From NCBI RefSeq assembly GCF_014050225.1, contig NZ_JACFXV010000031.1:1-64000 (forward strand): a DNA stretch of 64,000 nt, given 5' to 3'. The notes below the pieces were generated by a model, which saw nothing but the letters and a program-made list of their open reading frames with translations, was not told the origin of the DNA and searched no databases. This document shows positions 30,616-39,262 of this stretch, one piece after another (position 1 is the first letter of the stretch; every line of letters starts with the position of its first letter). Both the position numbers and the translations under genes were made by a program. The DNA comes from Stappia albiluteola (lineage in GTDB: Bacteria; Pseudomonadota; Alphaproteobacteria; Rhizobiales; Stappiaceae).

Positions 30616-31275
30616 ATGTCGTCAAAGAGAGCACAAGCGATTGGAACGACACCAAATTCTCCGCTTGATCGTCATCTGCTCGGCGACCCTGCGCGGACTT
30701 GCGAACACGAGCGCCGAACCGTGCTTGGTGCCGTCATCCGCTCCGATCATGCATTGATGGCAGTATTGCGGGCTGCTCGCGACATTCGCCTGCCCGATTG
30801 GCGCGTCGCTTCGGGTGCGATTTACCAGACGCTCTGGAATGTGTTGACCGGCCGCCCTCAAGGTCACGGCATCAAGGATTACGATCTGATCTATTTCGAC
30901 GGCAGCGATCTAAGCTTCGAGGCTGAAGACCGGCTTATTGCAAAAGCCGCGAAGTATTTTTCGTTTACCGACAAGCCCGTCGAGATCCGCAATCAGGCCC
31001 GCGTTCATCTCTGGTATCCGCAAAAATTCGGCATCGAATACAAGGCCCTGACCTGTTCGGACGAGTCGCTGACCCGCTATCTGTCGCCAACGCAGGCGAT
31101 CGCGGTCAGGCTCGAAGACGATGACAACCTCGATATCGTCGCCCCTTTCGGATTGGCCAATGCCTTTGCAATGCGCATCGTACCAAACCCAATCTTTTCA
31201 AACCCCGTCTCGTATCGTCGGAAAGCCATGTCCGCCAAGGAAAATTGGCCGGAACTGGAGGTGGCTGGCATTTAA
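30616..31275 (+). CDS. Nucleotidyltransferase-like protein (NTP_transf_6 family)
   Basis: A 219-residue protein of the DUF925/NTP_transf_6 group. The conserved segments are LWNVLTGRPQGHGIKDYDLIYFDGSDLS, AIAVRLEDDDNLDIVAPFGLANAFAMRI and the C-terminal YRRKAMSAKENWPEL. The DYD motif fits the metal-binding acidic pair of nucleotidyltransferases. No biochemical role is established for the family. GAGGGGCG precedes the ATG at 30616. It converges on pabB with nine bases between the genes, and its base composition is slightly less GC-rich than its neighbours. Confidence 0.85.
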   Translation: MSSKRAQAIGTTPNSPLDRHLLGDPARTCEHERRTVLGAVIRSDHALMAVLRAARDIRLPDWRVASGAIYQTLWNVLTGRPQGHGIKDYDLIYFDGSDLSFEAEDRLIAKAAKYFSFTDKPVEIRNQARVHLWYPQKFGIEYKALTCSDESLTRYLSPTQAIAVRLEDDDNLDIVAPFGLANAFAMRIVPNPIFSNPVSYRRKAMSAKENWPELEVAGI

Positions 31276-31284
31276 GCACGACAA

Positions 31285-33105
31285 TCACTCCGCTGCCTCC
31301 GCGTTCAATGTCCGACGCGAAACCTCCGCGCGGATGAGCCCCCTGACCGAGTTGCCGAGATAGATCGTCGCCCCTTCAAGATCGACCGCTTTGAGATCTG
31401 CTTCCACTGCCCGTCCCGTTTCGAGCAGTGCCGCACGGAAAGTGCCGGCTAGCAGCCCATGTCGCAGCGCAGGCGTCAGAAGCCGCCCGTCCCGCTCGAC
31501 GAAGAGCGATGTGTAGCTGCCCTCGGTGAGATAGCCTTCCGTGTTGACGAAAATGACTTCGTCCACGTCATGGCTCCCGGCCAATTGCCTGCGGGTTTGA
31601 TCAAAGAACGTCCGCCGCGTGGTCTTGTGATAGAGAAACACGTCATCGGCGGAGACCGGCGTCTCGCAGATGGCGACATGCCAGGGTTTGCCAGTCGCGC
31701 CAGCCAGGGGCGCATCCGAGATTTCGAAACTGCCGTCGGCCTCCAGTTGCAGCCGCACTCGCCGCCTGCCTGACAATATTTCCGCGTGCTCCTCGAGCGC
31801 AGCCTCGACGGCACCAGGATCGCAGGGGTAGCCGAAATAGGCCGCACTCTCCGCAAGCCGGTCGAGATGCCGCTGCAGCAGGAAGTAACCTTCCTCGGGC
31901 GTCCACAGCAGGGTCTCAATGAGGCCGAAGCGCTCGAAACTCCCGGTCATGAAGCGAAGCTTCAGCAGGCACTCGTCATATTCGGGCGCAGCCCCGGAAT
32001 CGAAGACCACGCCGGAACCCGTCCCCGCCTCTCCCCGGCCTTCCCTGTCGATAACCAGAGTGCGGATCGCCACGTTGAAACGGAAGTCGCCGCCGGGAGC
32101 AACATGACCGATCGAGCCGGTATAGATGCCCCTGGCGCTTTGCTCCAGGTCGCGCAGTATGGTCATGGCGCTGAGCTTCGGCGCACCGGTGATCGAGCCG
32201 CAAGGAAAGAGGTTTTCCGCGATTTCCGCAAAGCCCGCGCCTTGCCTTAGACGCCCTTCGACGGTTGAGGTCATCTGGAAAAGCGTGCGGTAGGTCTCCA
32301 CCGAAAAGAGCGATGGCACGGTGACGCTGCCGGCTTCCGTCACCCGAGAAAGATCGTTGCGCATCAGGTCGACGATCATCACATTCTCGGCCTGCGACTT
32401 GGGATCGGCGGCAAGGGAGCGGGCAATGCGCCGGTCCTCCCGCAACGTCCGTCCGCGTGCGGCCGTGCCCTTCATCGGACGGGTACGGATGAGGCTGCCC
32501 TGTCGCTCCAGGAACAGCTCCGGCGACAATGACAAAACGCGGACGTCGCCCGTATCGACGAAGGCCGCGTGACCGACGGGCTGGCGCAATACGAGATCGC
32601 GGAACAGGCGCAACGGATCGCCCTCGACCATGAAGCGGGCGCGGATCGTCAGGTTGGCCTGATAGATATCGCCCCTGGCAAGATGCACGCGAACGGCGGC
32701 GAAGGCCGCTTCATATTCTTCGCGCGAGGTGTCGAAGCGCATGTCGCCAATGCGGGGCGGACCCGCTTCCGCCGTTTCCGTATGCAGCCAATCCAGGGCC
32801 TCCCCCTTCGTCAGCCGGCGGGGCGCGTCGAAAACGCCGAACCATACCAGCGGCACGGAAAGCGGTGGGAGCGGAGCCTTTAGAAGCTTTTGCTCGAAAG
32901 CGTAACCCGCCTCATAGGCGAGGAAACCGGCCAGATGTGCACCGTCGCGGCTCTGCGCCTCCACTTCGCCAAGCGTGGAGCGGACATCCTCAAGCCGCGC
33001 GCAGGACAGGACTGTGCGCGGGCGCTCGAATAGCAGCGCCCCGTCGTTTTCCTTTGCGTCCAGCAGGAGGACGCGCCCGCCCGGCTGCTTCTTCGGCCCC
33101 GTCAT
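31285..33105 (-). CDS. pabB: Aminodeoxychorismate synthase I fused to aminodeoxychorismate lyase
   Basis: A 606-residue two-domain protein. Residues about 1-385 are the chorismate-binding PabB domain (GDIYQANLTIRA, LSLSPELFL, RPMKGTAARGRT, ENLFPCGSITGAPK). Residues about 395-606 are a class IV PLP-dependent domain of PabC type, with the lysine in YHKTTRR and the C-terminal LGNSVRGLIRAEV. Together they would take chorismate to 4-aminobenzoate for folate, with the glutamine amidotransferase PabA supplied from elsewhere. Fusions of this kind are known in alphaproteobacteria. Confidence 0.92.
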   Translation of the reverse strand: MTGPKKQPGGRVLLLDAKENDGALLFERPRTVLSCARLEDVRSTLGEVEAQSRDGAHLAGFLAYEAGYAFEQKLLKAPLPPLSVPLVWFGVFDAPRRLTKGEALDWLHTETAEAGPPRIGDMRFDTSREEYEAAFAAVRVHLARGDIYQANLTIRARFMVEGDPLRLFRDLVLRQPVGHAAFVDTGDVRVLSLSPELFLERQGSLIRTRPMKGTAARGRTLREDRRIARSLAADPKSQAENVMIVDLMRNDLSRVTEAGSVTVPSLFSVETYRTLFQMTSTVEGRLRQGAGFAEIAENLFPCGSITGAPKLSAMTILRDLEQSARGIYTGSIGHVAPGGDFRFNVAIRTLVIDREGRGEAGTGSGVVFDSGAAPEYDECLLKLRFMTGSFERFGLIETLLWTPEEGYFLLQRHLDRLAESAAYFGYPCDPGAVEAALEEHAEILSGRRRVRLQLEADGSFEISDAPLAGATGKPWHVAICETPVSADDVFLYHKTTRRTFFDQTRRQLAGSHDVDEVIFVNTEGYLTEGSYTSLFVERDGRLLTPALRHGLLAGTFRAALLETGRAVEADLKAVDLEGATIYLGNSVRGLIRAEVSRRTLNAEAAE

Positions 33106-33197
33106 CGCCGTCTTTCAGGATGAACCGTCATCGCGTTGAGCTATCGCCTAAGGAGCGACATGGCAAGGCACGCGCTGCGACGTGCCCGGGTCCGTCC

Positions 33198-34175
33198 TTA
33201 ATACCAAACGCCGAGACCGCCCATGCGCCGGCGCGGCTTTCCGGTGACCGGCAGCATCGACTTTGCGGTAATATGAGGCCAGCCTTCCACATCTACCAGC
33301 GGCGCGGGACGCTTGCGCAGGGACAGGATTCGTCTGACCCGCTCCTCGGTCTTGGGATGAGAACGCAGGATCGACGGGTCCGGGATGCGCGCGCCAGGCA
33401 GCATCATCGCTTCCCACATTCGCCCATGCGCTTTTTCCAGCTTCATGAGCGCAGCCGCCAGCCCTTCCGGATCGCCGGTCACTTCCACCGCCGTAAGATC
33501 GGCCTCGAACTCGCGGGTGCGCGACAGGGCAAGCTGCAACAGCGTGCCGACAGTGGGCGCGGTGATGAGGATCAGGATCACCAGCCACGGCGCCTGACCG
33601 CCGTCGGCCATCAGTTTCGGCGCGTGGAACAGCGCGAGCATCAAGCCAAGGAACGACATGACGCTCGTCATCCGGCTGACGACATCGCTCAGCGCCATCA
33701 CCCGGATATCCTCACGCAGGATATGGGCGATCTCATGCGCCATGACGCCGATGAACTCGCGGCCGGACAGCCCGCGCACCAGCCCGTCGGTGACGCATAT
33801 CGCGGCATCGTCACGCCTTCCGATGGAAAAGGCGTTCATCATGCTGGAGCGGATGAGATAGAGATCCGGCGCGCGCGGCAGGCCGGCGCGCTCGCTCAAA
33901 AGCCGCAGGATGCGGTGGGCATCCGGCATGACGTCCTCCGGCAACTGCCGGGCGCGGTAGAGGCCGAGCACCATTTTCGGCGACATATGCGTGGCGGCGT
34001 AGAGCGAGGCGCCGCCGCCGATCGCCGCCCACAACACGCCCGGAGGCCCCGCCAGCACATAGGCGCAAAGGCCGAGCAGAAACAGGCTGCCGCCGGCAAG
34101 AAGCAGCGTATGCAGCAGGTTGCGCAGCCGGTATTCGGCCTGAACATCCGGATTGATGCGCGTGAGACTGTCCAT
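33198..34175 (-). CDS. M48-family zinc metalloprotease, HtpX-like
   Basis: A 325-residue membrane metalloprotease. Two membrane helices (about residues 25-70) precede the catalytic domain with HEIAH (VMAHEIAHILREDI) and the third zinc ligand glutamate in TREFEADLTAVEVTGDPEGL. Another hydrophobic pair lies between. HtpX-type proteases degrade misfolded inner-membrane proteins. It is a somewhat divergent homologue and may be a second HtpX-like copy in the genome, so I do not give the symbol. Followed on the same strand, upstream, by msrA. Confidence 0.88.
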   Translation of the reverse strand: MDSLTRINPDVQAEYRLRNLLHTLLLAGGSLFLLGLCAYVLAGPPGVLWAAIGGGASLYAATHMSPKMVLGLYRARQLPEDVMPDAHRILRLLSERAGLPRAPDLYLIRSSMMNAFSIGRRDDAAICVTDGLVRGLSGREFIGVMAHEIAHILREDIRVMALSDVVSRMTSVMSFLGLMLALFHAPKLMADGGQAPWLVILILITAPTVGTLLQLALSRTREFEADLTAVEVTGDPEGLAAALMKLEKAHGRMWEAMMLPGARIPDPSILRSHPKTEERVRRILSLRKRPAPLVDVEGWPHITAKSMLPVTGKPRRRMGGLGVWY

Positions 34176-34245
34176 ACAGGGAATATAGGCGTTCAGGCAG
34201 GCATTGAAAGCAGCGGGGTCGGAACATTAAAGGCCGCCGCGCAAG

Positions 34246-34273
34246 AAAAAGGGCCGGCGGCTGCCAGCCCTTC
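34246..34273 (-). terminator. Terminator after msrA
   Basis: On the minus strand AAGGGC and GCCCTT pair around a GC-rich loop that can form an inner stem, followed by TTTTTCTTG. It lies 25 bases beyond the msrA stop. Confidence 0.7.
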
Positions 34274-34297
34274 ATCTCGATCGATCCTGCCCGCGTC

Positions 34298-34966
34298 CTA
34301 CTTCGCGTCGACGCCTAGGCCCACCGGGCAGGAGACGCCGGTGCCGCCGAGGCCGCAATAGCCGCGCGGGTTCTTGTCGAGATATTGCTGATGGTCGTCC
34401 TCGGCGTAGTAGAAGGGCGGCATCGGCTGGATCTCGGTGGTGATATCGCGGCCGTGGCCCGCTTTCTTTAGCGCATCGCGATAGGCCGCGCGGGTCTTCT
34501 CCGCCGCCTCGCGCATTTCCTCGCTAGCGTAGTAGATCGCCGAACGGTACTGCGTGCCGATATCGTTGCCCTGGCGCATACCCTGTGTAGGGTCATGGCC
34601 TTCCCAGAAGCGTCGCAGGAGTTCCTCGTGCGAGATCGCTTTTGGATCGAAGACGACGCGCACCACTTCCGTATGACCGGTGCGGCCGCTGCAGACCTCG
34701 CCATAGGTTGCATTCTTCGTGTAGCCGCCCGCGTAGCCGACCGCGGTGACGTAAACGCCCGGCGTCTGCCAGAACAGGCGCTCCGCGCCCCAGAAGCAGC
34801 CAAGGCCGAGCAGCACTTCCTCGTGACCTTCCGGAACAGCGGCGTCGATCGGCCGGCGGTTCACCGTGTGCAGGCCCGGACGCATGATCGGTGTATCGCG
34901 ACCCGGCAGCGATTCCTCGCGACCCGGCATCGACACCTTCTTGGTAAGCATGGACATGAATGACAT
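34298..34966 (-). CDS. msrA: Peptide methionine-S-sulphoxide reductase
   Basis: A 222-residue enzyme that reduces the S epimer of methionine sulphoxide in proteins. The catalytic motif [12 protein letters not shown] is at residues about 57-68, and resolving cysteines are near the C-terminus ([12 protein letters not shown]). The extended N-terminus before the catalytic domain (about 50 residues) is usual for the rhizobial long form. GGAGGAA lies before the ATG at 34966. No thioredoxin gene is adjacent. Confidence 0.95.
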   Translation of the reverse strand: MSFMSMLTKKVSMPGREESLPGRDTPIMRPGLHTVNRRPIDAAVPEGHEEVLLGLGCFWGAERLFWQTPGVYVTAVGYAGGYTKNATYGEVCSGRTGHTEVVRVVFDPKAISHEELLRRFWEGHDPTQGMRQGNDIGTQYRSAIYYASEEMREAAEKTRAAYRDALKKAGHGRDITTEIQPMPPFYYAEDDHQQYLDKNPRGYCGLGGTGVSCPVGLGVDAK

Positions 34967-35072
34967 GAAACGTTCCTCCGCCACGTGGACTGTCCGCACG
35001 GCCAGCGCCTAATTCTATCGCTCGAATCGACCCGATCAGAACGACCAGAATGTGCTCAAAGCATTTCTCCCG

Positions 35073-35116
35073 GAGCGCTTTCCCTTCAGATGGCCGCATC
35101 TGAAGGGAAAGCGCTC
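35073..35116. repeat. Perfect 44-base palindromic element
   Basis: Arms of exactly 20 bases (35073-35092 and 35097-35116; start GAGCGCTTTCCC) flank a GCCG spacer. It is in the 289-base gap between msrA and the small membrane protein gene, where I see no gene. The composition fits a rhizobial intergenic palindrome family. It may also be a bidirectional transcript hairpin. Confidence 0.7.
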
Positions 35117-35255
35117 TGGCGTAATGGAGATGAAATAGTCAAGGCAGCTCAAAGAGCAAGGGTACGCCAACCGGCTGCTCAATCAATATCACGGCATTGC
35201 GGTGCCTATCGTCGCCGGCATCCCTTCCTTGCAGCTGGCATCGGAGAACCTCGGC

Positions 35256-35573
35256 CTAACCGGGAAAGCGGATCCGGCGGCGACGGCGTTCGCCGAGCCA
35301 CAGAAGCAGGAAGCCGAGCGGGCCGGCCACCAGCCAGACCGGTTGCTCCAGAAACCAGAAGATCACCGGGTCCCAGAGATAGGGATTCACGTGGCGCTGG
35401 ATCGCTGCCTGCGCCGTGTTAAGCGAGGCTGGTGCCAGGTCGAACCAGTACTGGCCGAGAGCCTTGGTGGTCCATGCGGCGGCGGCGATCGAGCGCGTGC
35501 CGTCGAGCACCGCGGCCACAAGCGCGATCGCGATCAGCCAGAGGCCGAGGATCTTCGACAGGAAACGCACCAT
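35256..35573 (-). CDS. Small inner-membrane protein of unknown function
   Basis: A 105-residue protein that I do not recognise. It has an N-terminal membrane helix (about residues 5-24; ILGLWLIAIALVAAVLDGTRS), a central soluble segment with Trp/Tyr residues and a second helix (about 80-95), ending in the basic ERRRRRIRF tail. The pattern suggests a cytoplasmic C-terminus. The ATG at 35571-35573 has only a weak ribosome-binding site. Longer frames extend across the tRNA-Ser gene and are not credible. Confidence 0.7.
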   Translation of the reverse strand: MVRFLSKILGLWLIAIALVAAVLDGTRSIAAAAWTTKALGQYWFDLAPASLNTAQAAIQRHVNPYLWDPVIFWFLEQPVWLVAGPLGFLLLWLGERRRRRIRFPG

Positions 35574-35886
35574 CTGGACCGCTATCCACTCCGTTCTCGC
35601 GCCGCGCGACGGACCGTGTCCGCCAGGCTGCCACCCTCCTCTCAATAGCCGCCCGCAGCCGCCCTTGCAACGCGCGCCTCCGCCGCCGATTGCATTGAAG
35701 GCGCCCGGCCACCGTTCCCTAGCCGTCTGTTTGTTCAGGCATAATCCAGTCCGCAAACTCCGCGCCCCTTGGGCTGCAGGCCGCAATGTTGAAAACAAGC
35801 GGAAATCCTCGCGCAATGGCTTGCAGTCCGCCCTTGCATGAGTATATTGCGCGTCTTGCTGCTGGAGGGCTTCCTTCGGCGCGCGT

Positions 35887-35976
35887 GGAGAGGTGGCCGA
35901 GTGGTTGAAGGCGCACGCCTGGAACGCGTGTATACGGGAAACCGTATCGAGGGTTCGAATCCCTCTCTCTCCGCCA
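35887..35976 (+). tRNA. tRNA-Ser (anticodon GGA)
   Basis: Ninety bases including the encoded CCA. The acceptor stem GGAGAGG pairs with TCTCTCC (one G-T), the D arm is GCCGAGTGGTTGAAGGC, and the anticodon loop CTGGAAC carries GGA at 35921-35923. A long variable arm (TATACGGGAAACCGTA) identifies a class II tRNA. The T loop is TTCGAAT. It reads UCC/UCU serine codons. A clear fall in GC content begins directly after its 3' end. Confidence 0.97.
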
Positions 35977-36226
35977 TTTACAACAAAAAACTCCATCTAT
36001 GGATGGCGTTGCAACAAAAATAACGTTGATTTACAAGCGGTTTAGAGCGGATAAACCCGTACTATAGATTTTGAAAAAGGTTCGATTTTCCGTGTCTTTT
36101 CCTCTCTATAGACAGATTCTCCTATAAAATCTGCTTTGCTAAAATCCTCTAAAGTACAGGAAAATATAGTGTTTGCTTCCCGTACTTTTGATTGTATGGT
36201 ACGCTAATAATCAGGTGTAAGTAACC
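35977..36226. other. AT-rich sequence after tRNA-Ser
   Basis: These 250 bases are far richer in A and T than the surrounding chromosome and hold no recognisable gene. A change in composition exactly at a tRNA 3' end is typical of integrated DNA. I found no second copy of the tRNA 3' end by eye and no integrase, so the boundaries are not proved. Confidence 0.5.
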
Positions 36227-36634
36227 ATGAAATATATAAAGATAGCTCTGATATTTATTGCAATTTTAGTAGTTGGGTTTGTTATTGTTGTAAACTTCTC
36301 TGCTAAAGAAACTCGTTTCTCTTGTGTGGGAAGCATTAAAATGGCTGAACAAAACGAGGACCTAACTATTTATGTAAAATTACATAAATACCGTCCTTGG
36401 GTTGGGTTGTGGAGCGATAGCGCAGGAAGCTTATGGGTTGAAGTCCCAAATAGCAATTTAGAATATCATGAGCATATAGAAGTAGTAGGCGACCAGTTGC
36501 AGATATACGATGTTAAATATTCCCAAGGTAAAAAAGAGAAAGCCATAGCTGGAAATTTTTCAATGCTTAGCAAGGTAATTGCTTTGAAATTATATAATGG
36601 CTTTTTTGATGGAGAATGCCAGGAAATCCAATAA
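36227..36634 (+). CDS. Unknown membrane-anchored or exported protein in AT-rich islet
   Basis: I do not recognise this 135-residue protein. An N-terminal hydrophobic helix (IALIFIAILVVGFVIVVNF) would anchor or export it; the remaining about 110 residues are predicted mainly beta, with two cysteines (SCVGS; GECQ) that could pair in the periplasm. Codon use is AT-rich and unlike all neighbours, which points to acquisition by transfer. A weak GTAAGTAA precedes the ATG. There is no linked mobility gene. Confidence 0.65.
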   Translation: MKYIKIALIFIAILVVGFVIVVNFSAKETRFSCVGSIKMAEQNEDLTIYVKLHKYRPWVGLWSDSAGSLWVEVPNSNLEYHEHIEVVGDQLQIYDVKYSQGKKEKAIAGNFSMLSKVIALKLYNGFFDGECQEIQ

Positions 36635-36930
36635 TCTATTTCTATCCCCACCATTGGAAACGCGAACGCCATCAGCATAAATCATTCTTCAGTCACGGCA
36701 ACCACTTAGCCAAAATAGGTACAGAGACTCTTCAGTGATTTTTGAGTCCATGAACCGCCATTATTTCGTTCCCCGGAAAACCAGCTCGCTGATAGCCCTC
36801 GCAGGCACGCGCTGACTGGCTGGCGCACGGTCCTGACTACAATCTCGCGCGTTCGATATGCCGCCACGATACTTCGCTGGAACGATTGAAGTCAGTCGAC
36901 CATTCTCCACCCGTTCGCTGGGATCGAGTA
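36635..36930. other. Gap between islet gene and DNA-repair gene
   Basis: Composition returns to the chromosomal average near 36730-36790. No complete gene is present. A frame at about 36795-36950 has coding-like codon use (with RADWLAHGPDY) but is closed by stops and lacks a start, so it may be a remnant. Confidence 0.35.
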
Positions 36931-38052
36931 TCAAGCCAGAAGCTCGAAGCCAACAGCTTCGGTATCCTGTCCGTTTATCCTGAATGACAGAGCGTGCGGT
37001 CCCGGGTAATGGCGGCGGGTCGTCACGTTGCGGAAATGGTGCTTCCTCTGAAACAATTGGGCTTCGCCCGGGTTCAGGATCACCTTTCCGCCCTTGAAGA
37101 CCTTAGGCGAAAGCTTCCCGTTCGCCTTCCGGAAATGCACCACGTAGTCGATGACGAGCGACTGCGGCTTGCTCGCCAAAGACTTGAGGGCCAGAGAAAA
37201 GGTCTGCACCTCGCCCATGCGAAGCGCCGGGGAGGAAAGTTGTGGCCTGGCAGGCGCCAGCTGCGGGGAGGCATGACCGAAGGCGGCGAGCGCCTCCGCG
37301 TTTCCGGCCTTGATAAGGCTGCGGGCCGCGTGGCGGAGAAGGGCCTTGCGGCTCCGGTCCGCATCCACCATCCAGTCGCCAAGCAGAGACGCTATGCGGT
37401 GCGGATGATCTTTCGAAATGTCGTTGAGGTTGTTGGCGACCGAGCGCCGGACATAGTCCTCCGGATCGTCGCGGAGCGCCGTCAGCAGCGGCAGAACGGG
37501 GCCCGGATACTTCATGAATGCCGGCAGACGCATCGCCCAGGGAAGCCGTGAGCGGGTGCCTTCGGACACCAGGCGGCGAACATGCCGATCGGGGTCGTGA
37601 ACCCATGCCGCCAGCGTTGCGAGTGTCCGGTTCTGATCGGCTATCAGAAAATATCTGATTGCAAACTCGGACGAGAACCGTTTCGTCATTTCCCTCAGCA
37701 GCATCAGGGACCGGTCGAAATCGCCGATCCCGTGCCGCCCCACCAAAAGGGTCAGCGGCAATATCGCCCATCCACGAAGTCCGTCGACAGTCGGGGGCGC
37801 GACCAGGTCCGGCAGCGGATCCGGGTGAAGGAGTGCCAGAAGCACATCCGCCCGGATCGCCGGATCGCGAGGAAGAACCGCATGGAGTGCGTCCGCGATC
37901 AACCGTGCCCGTTCCATCAACTCCATCCCGTCGAGACGGGATACGATCGAATGGACGAAACCTGCCCGGTCGAAACCGGGACAGTGGCGGCCCAGATGTC
38001 CGGCGATCAGATCGACAAGCGCGGATGAGAAAACGGCCTTGAAGGGTTCCAT
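36931..38052 (-). CDS. DNA alkylation repair protein (AlkD/HEAT-repeat type)
   Basis: A 373-residue helical-repeat protein. Repeats run through much of it (for example ALIADALHAVLPRDPAIRADVLLALLHPDPL, TALRDDPEDYVRRSVANNLNDI), and the region WVHDPDRHVRRLVSEGTRSRLPWA matches the DNA alkylation repair family. AlkD proteins excise alkylated bases without base flipping. The C-terminal about 100 residues (SLALKSLASKPQSLVIDYVVHF) are beta-rich, as in the YhaZ-like group. I chose the ATG at 38052, four bases after the upstream stop, so translation is probably coupled. Confidence 0.87.
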   Translation of the reverse strand: MEPFKAVFSSALVDLIAGHLGRHCPGFDRAGFVHSIVSRLDGMELMERARLIADALHAVLPRDPAIRADVLLALLHPDPLPDLVAPPTVDGLRGWAILPLTLLVGRHGIGDFDRSLMLLREMTKRFSSEFAIRYFLIADQNRTLATLAAWVHDPDRHVRRLVSEGTRSRLPWAMRLPAFMKYPGPVLPLLTALRDDPEDYVRRSVANNLNDISKDHPHRIASLLGDWMVDADRSRKALLRHAARSLIKAGNAEALAAFGHASPQLAPARPQLSSPALRMGEVQTFSLALKSLASKPQSLVIDYVVHFRKANGKLSPKVFKGGKVILNPGEAQLFQRKHHFRNVTTRRHYPGPHALSFRINGQDTEAVGFELLA

Positions 38053-38056
38053 CGGG

Positions 38057-38383
38057 TCAGGCTTCGTAGGCCGCGAGTGACCGATAGTGACGAACACCTT
38101 CGTTCGGATTGGCCGGGTCCATCTCCATAATGGAAAAATATGCCTGGCACGCCGGCGACGTGGCGGCCTCGACCATCACAGCCTCGGCGGCTTCCTCGTC
38201 CGCCCAGTGGATCAGGTCCATGTAGCCGCCACCCTCTGCGACCTTGAGCAATTCGCGTCGCAGGAATCCCCTGCGGCCATCCAGGAACTCGCGTTGGAAC
38301 CTGTCGGATGCGGCAACGAGGTCGGCTTCGCTCACTTCGGACCGGAGGGCAATGACGGCAGTTTCAACGATTGTTGAGGACAC
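38057..38383 (-). CDS. Dimeric alpha-beta barrel protein (antibiotic-monooxygenase-like)
   Basis: A 108-residue protein with the ferredoxin-like fold of ABM/EthD-type proteins: alternating beta and alpha segments (ETAVIALRS, DLVAASDRFQREFL, GRRGFLRRELL, YMDLIHWADEEAAEAV). The function is unknown; relatives are small monooxygenases or stress proteins. I chose GTG at 38383 because AAGGAGCTGCCT precedes it. An ATG at 38449 is in frame but overlaps the palindrome at 38434-38448. It is co-transcribed with the alkylation repair gene and divergent from a WYL regulator. Confidence 0.75.
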   Translation of the reverse strand: MSSTIVETAVIALRSEVSEADLVAASDRFQREFLDGRRGFLRRELLKVAEGGGYMDLIHWADEEAAEAVMVEAATSPACQAYFSIMEMDPANPNEGVRHYRSLAAYEA

Positions 38384-38433
38384 AGGCAGCTCCTTGTCGG
38401 TTTGTGTCTTACCTCCGGTGCTATGGGAATTGG

Positions 38434-38448
38434 TGTCATTTAATGACA
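38434..38448. promoter_or_regulatory. Palindromic operator between ABM-like gene and WYL regulator
   Basis: TGTCAT-TTA-ATGACA is a perfect inverted repeat eleven bases before the regulator start and 51 bases before the GTG start of the divergent operon. Its placement suggests that the WYL regulator binds here and controls both directions. Confidence 0.6.
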
Positions 38449-38458
38449 TATTTCTTCC

Positions 38459-39196
38459 ATGGACCGCAGAGACACAGCAAGCCGCCTCGCACGGCTTGAC
38501 CTCCTCGCAAGCCGGCTGAAGGCGGAGGAACCGATGTCCGTTGCCGGCCTGGCGGAGGAATTCGGGGTCAGCCGCCGGACTCTCTTTCGCGATATCGCGC
38601 TCCTTCGGGAAAGGGGATTGCCGATCGAGGCCGACCGTGGCCGTGGCGGTGGCATCCGGCTGGAGCGCAACTGGGGAATCGGCCGGCTGAAACTGTCATA
38701 CCGCGAAGCTGTGGAGCTACTGATCAGTCTTGCCATTGCCGAGCAAATGGAAGCGCCCTGGATCATTGCCAATCTCGCCCCCATTCGGCGGAAGCTTGCG
38801 GCCTCGTTCTCCCAGACATTGCGCGAACGCGTCGACAGCCTGACGAGACGGATCAAGATCGGCCCTTCGGCATCGCCGGCCGTGCTGCAAGGTTTCGTCC
38901 AGCCGGACAGCAAGACCGGCGAAGCGCTCTGCCGCGCCTTCCTCGAGCTGCGCCTGCTGCGTTTCAGTTATACCGACGGCGAAGGCAGCCGGAGCCGGCG
39001 GCAGGTCGAGCCGCACTACCTGCTGCTGAGCTATCCCGTCTGGTATCTCGTCGCCTGGGACCATGAGCGCAAGGCAGTACGCAGCTTCCGCCTTGATCGC
39101 ATGCATAACGGAGACATCCTGAGCGAAGAATTCAAGCTACGGCCTTTTGAGTATTTCGCGGAAGTCTTCGCGGGGGTTCCTGCGGTTTCTCCCTGA
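38459..39196 (+). CDS. YafY-type HTH/WYL-domain transcription regulator
   Basis: A 245-residue regulator. The N-terminal winged helix (about residues 5-60; MSVAGLAEEFGVSRRTLFRDIALL) is followed by a helical segment and a WYL domain (about 140-210) with the motif PVWYLVAWDHERKAVRSFRLDRM. WYL domains bind nucleic-acid or nucleotide ligands. Divergent transcription from the ABM-like/alkylation-repair pair and a shared palindrome suggest it represses or activates that DNA-repair operon. Confidence 0.9.
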   Translation: MDRRDTASRLARLDLLASRLKAEEPMSVAGLAEEFGVSRRTLFRDIALLRERGLPIEADRGRGGGIRLERNWGIGRLKLSYREAVELLISLAIAEQMEAPWIIANLAPIRRKLAASFSQTLRERVDSLTRRIKIGPSASPAVLQGFVQPDSKTGEALCRAFLELRLLRFSYTDGEGSRSRRQVEPHYLLLSYPVWYLVAWDHERKAVRSFRLDRMHNGDILSEEFKLRPFEYFAEVFAGVPAVSP

Positions 39197-39262
39197 TCCC
39201 GCATTGAAGCGCAAAAGGAGAGACGGCGCGGTCGCATGTCTGGACGCCGAGGGTTTGTCGGC

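Noticed and set aside
35256..35996. Long minus-strand frame across tRNA-Ser (with ERGIRTLDTVSRIHAFQ)
   Set aside because: That peptide is the known artefact of translating antisense tRNA-Ser; only the 3' part (35256-35573) is a credible gene.
35887..36930. Second copy of the tRNA-Ser 3' end as attachment site
   Set aside because: None was found by eye within the following sequence, and there is no integrase.
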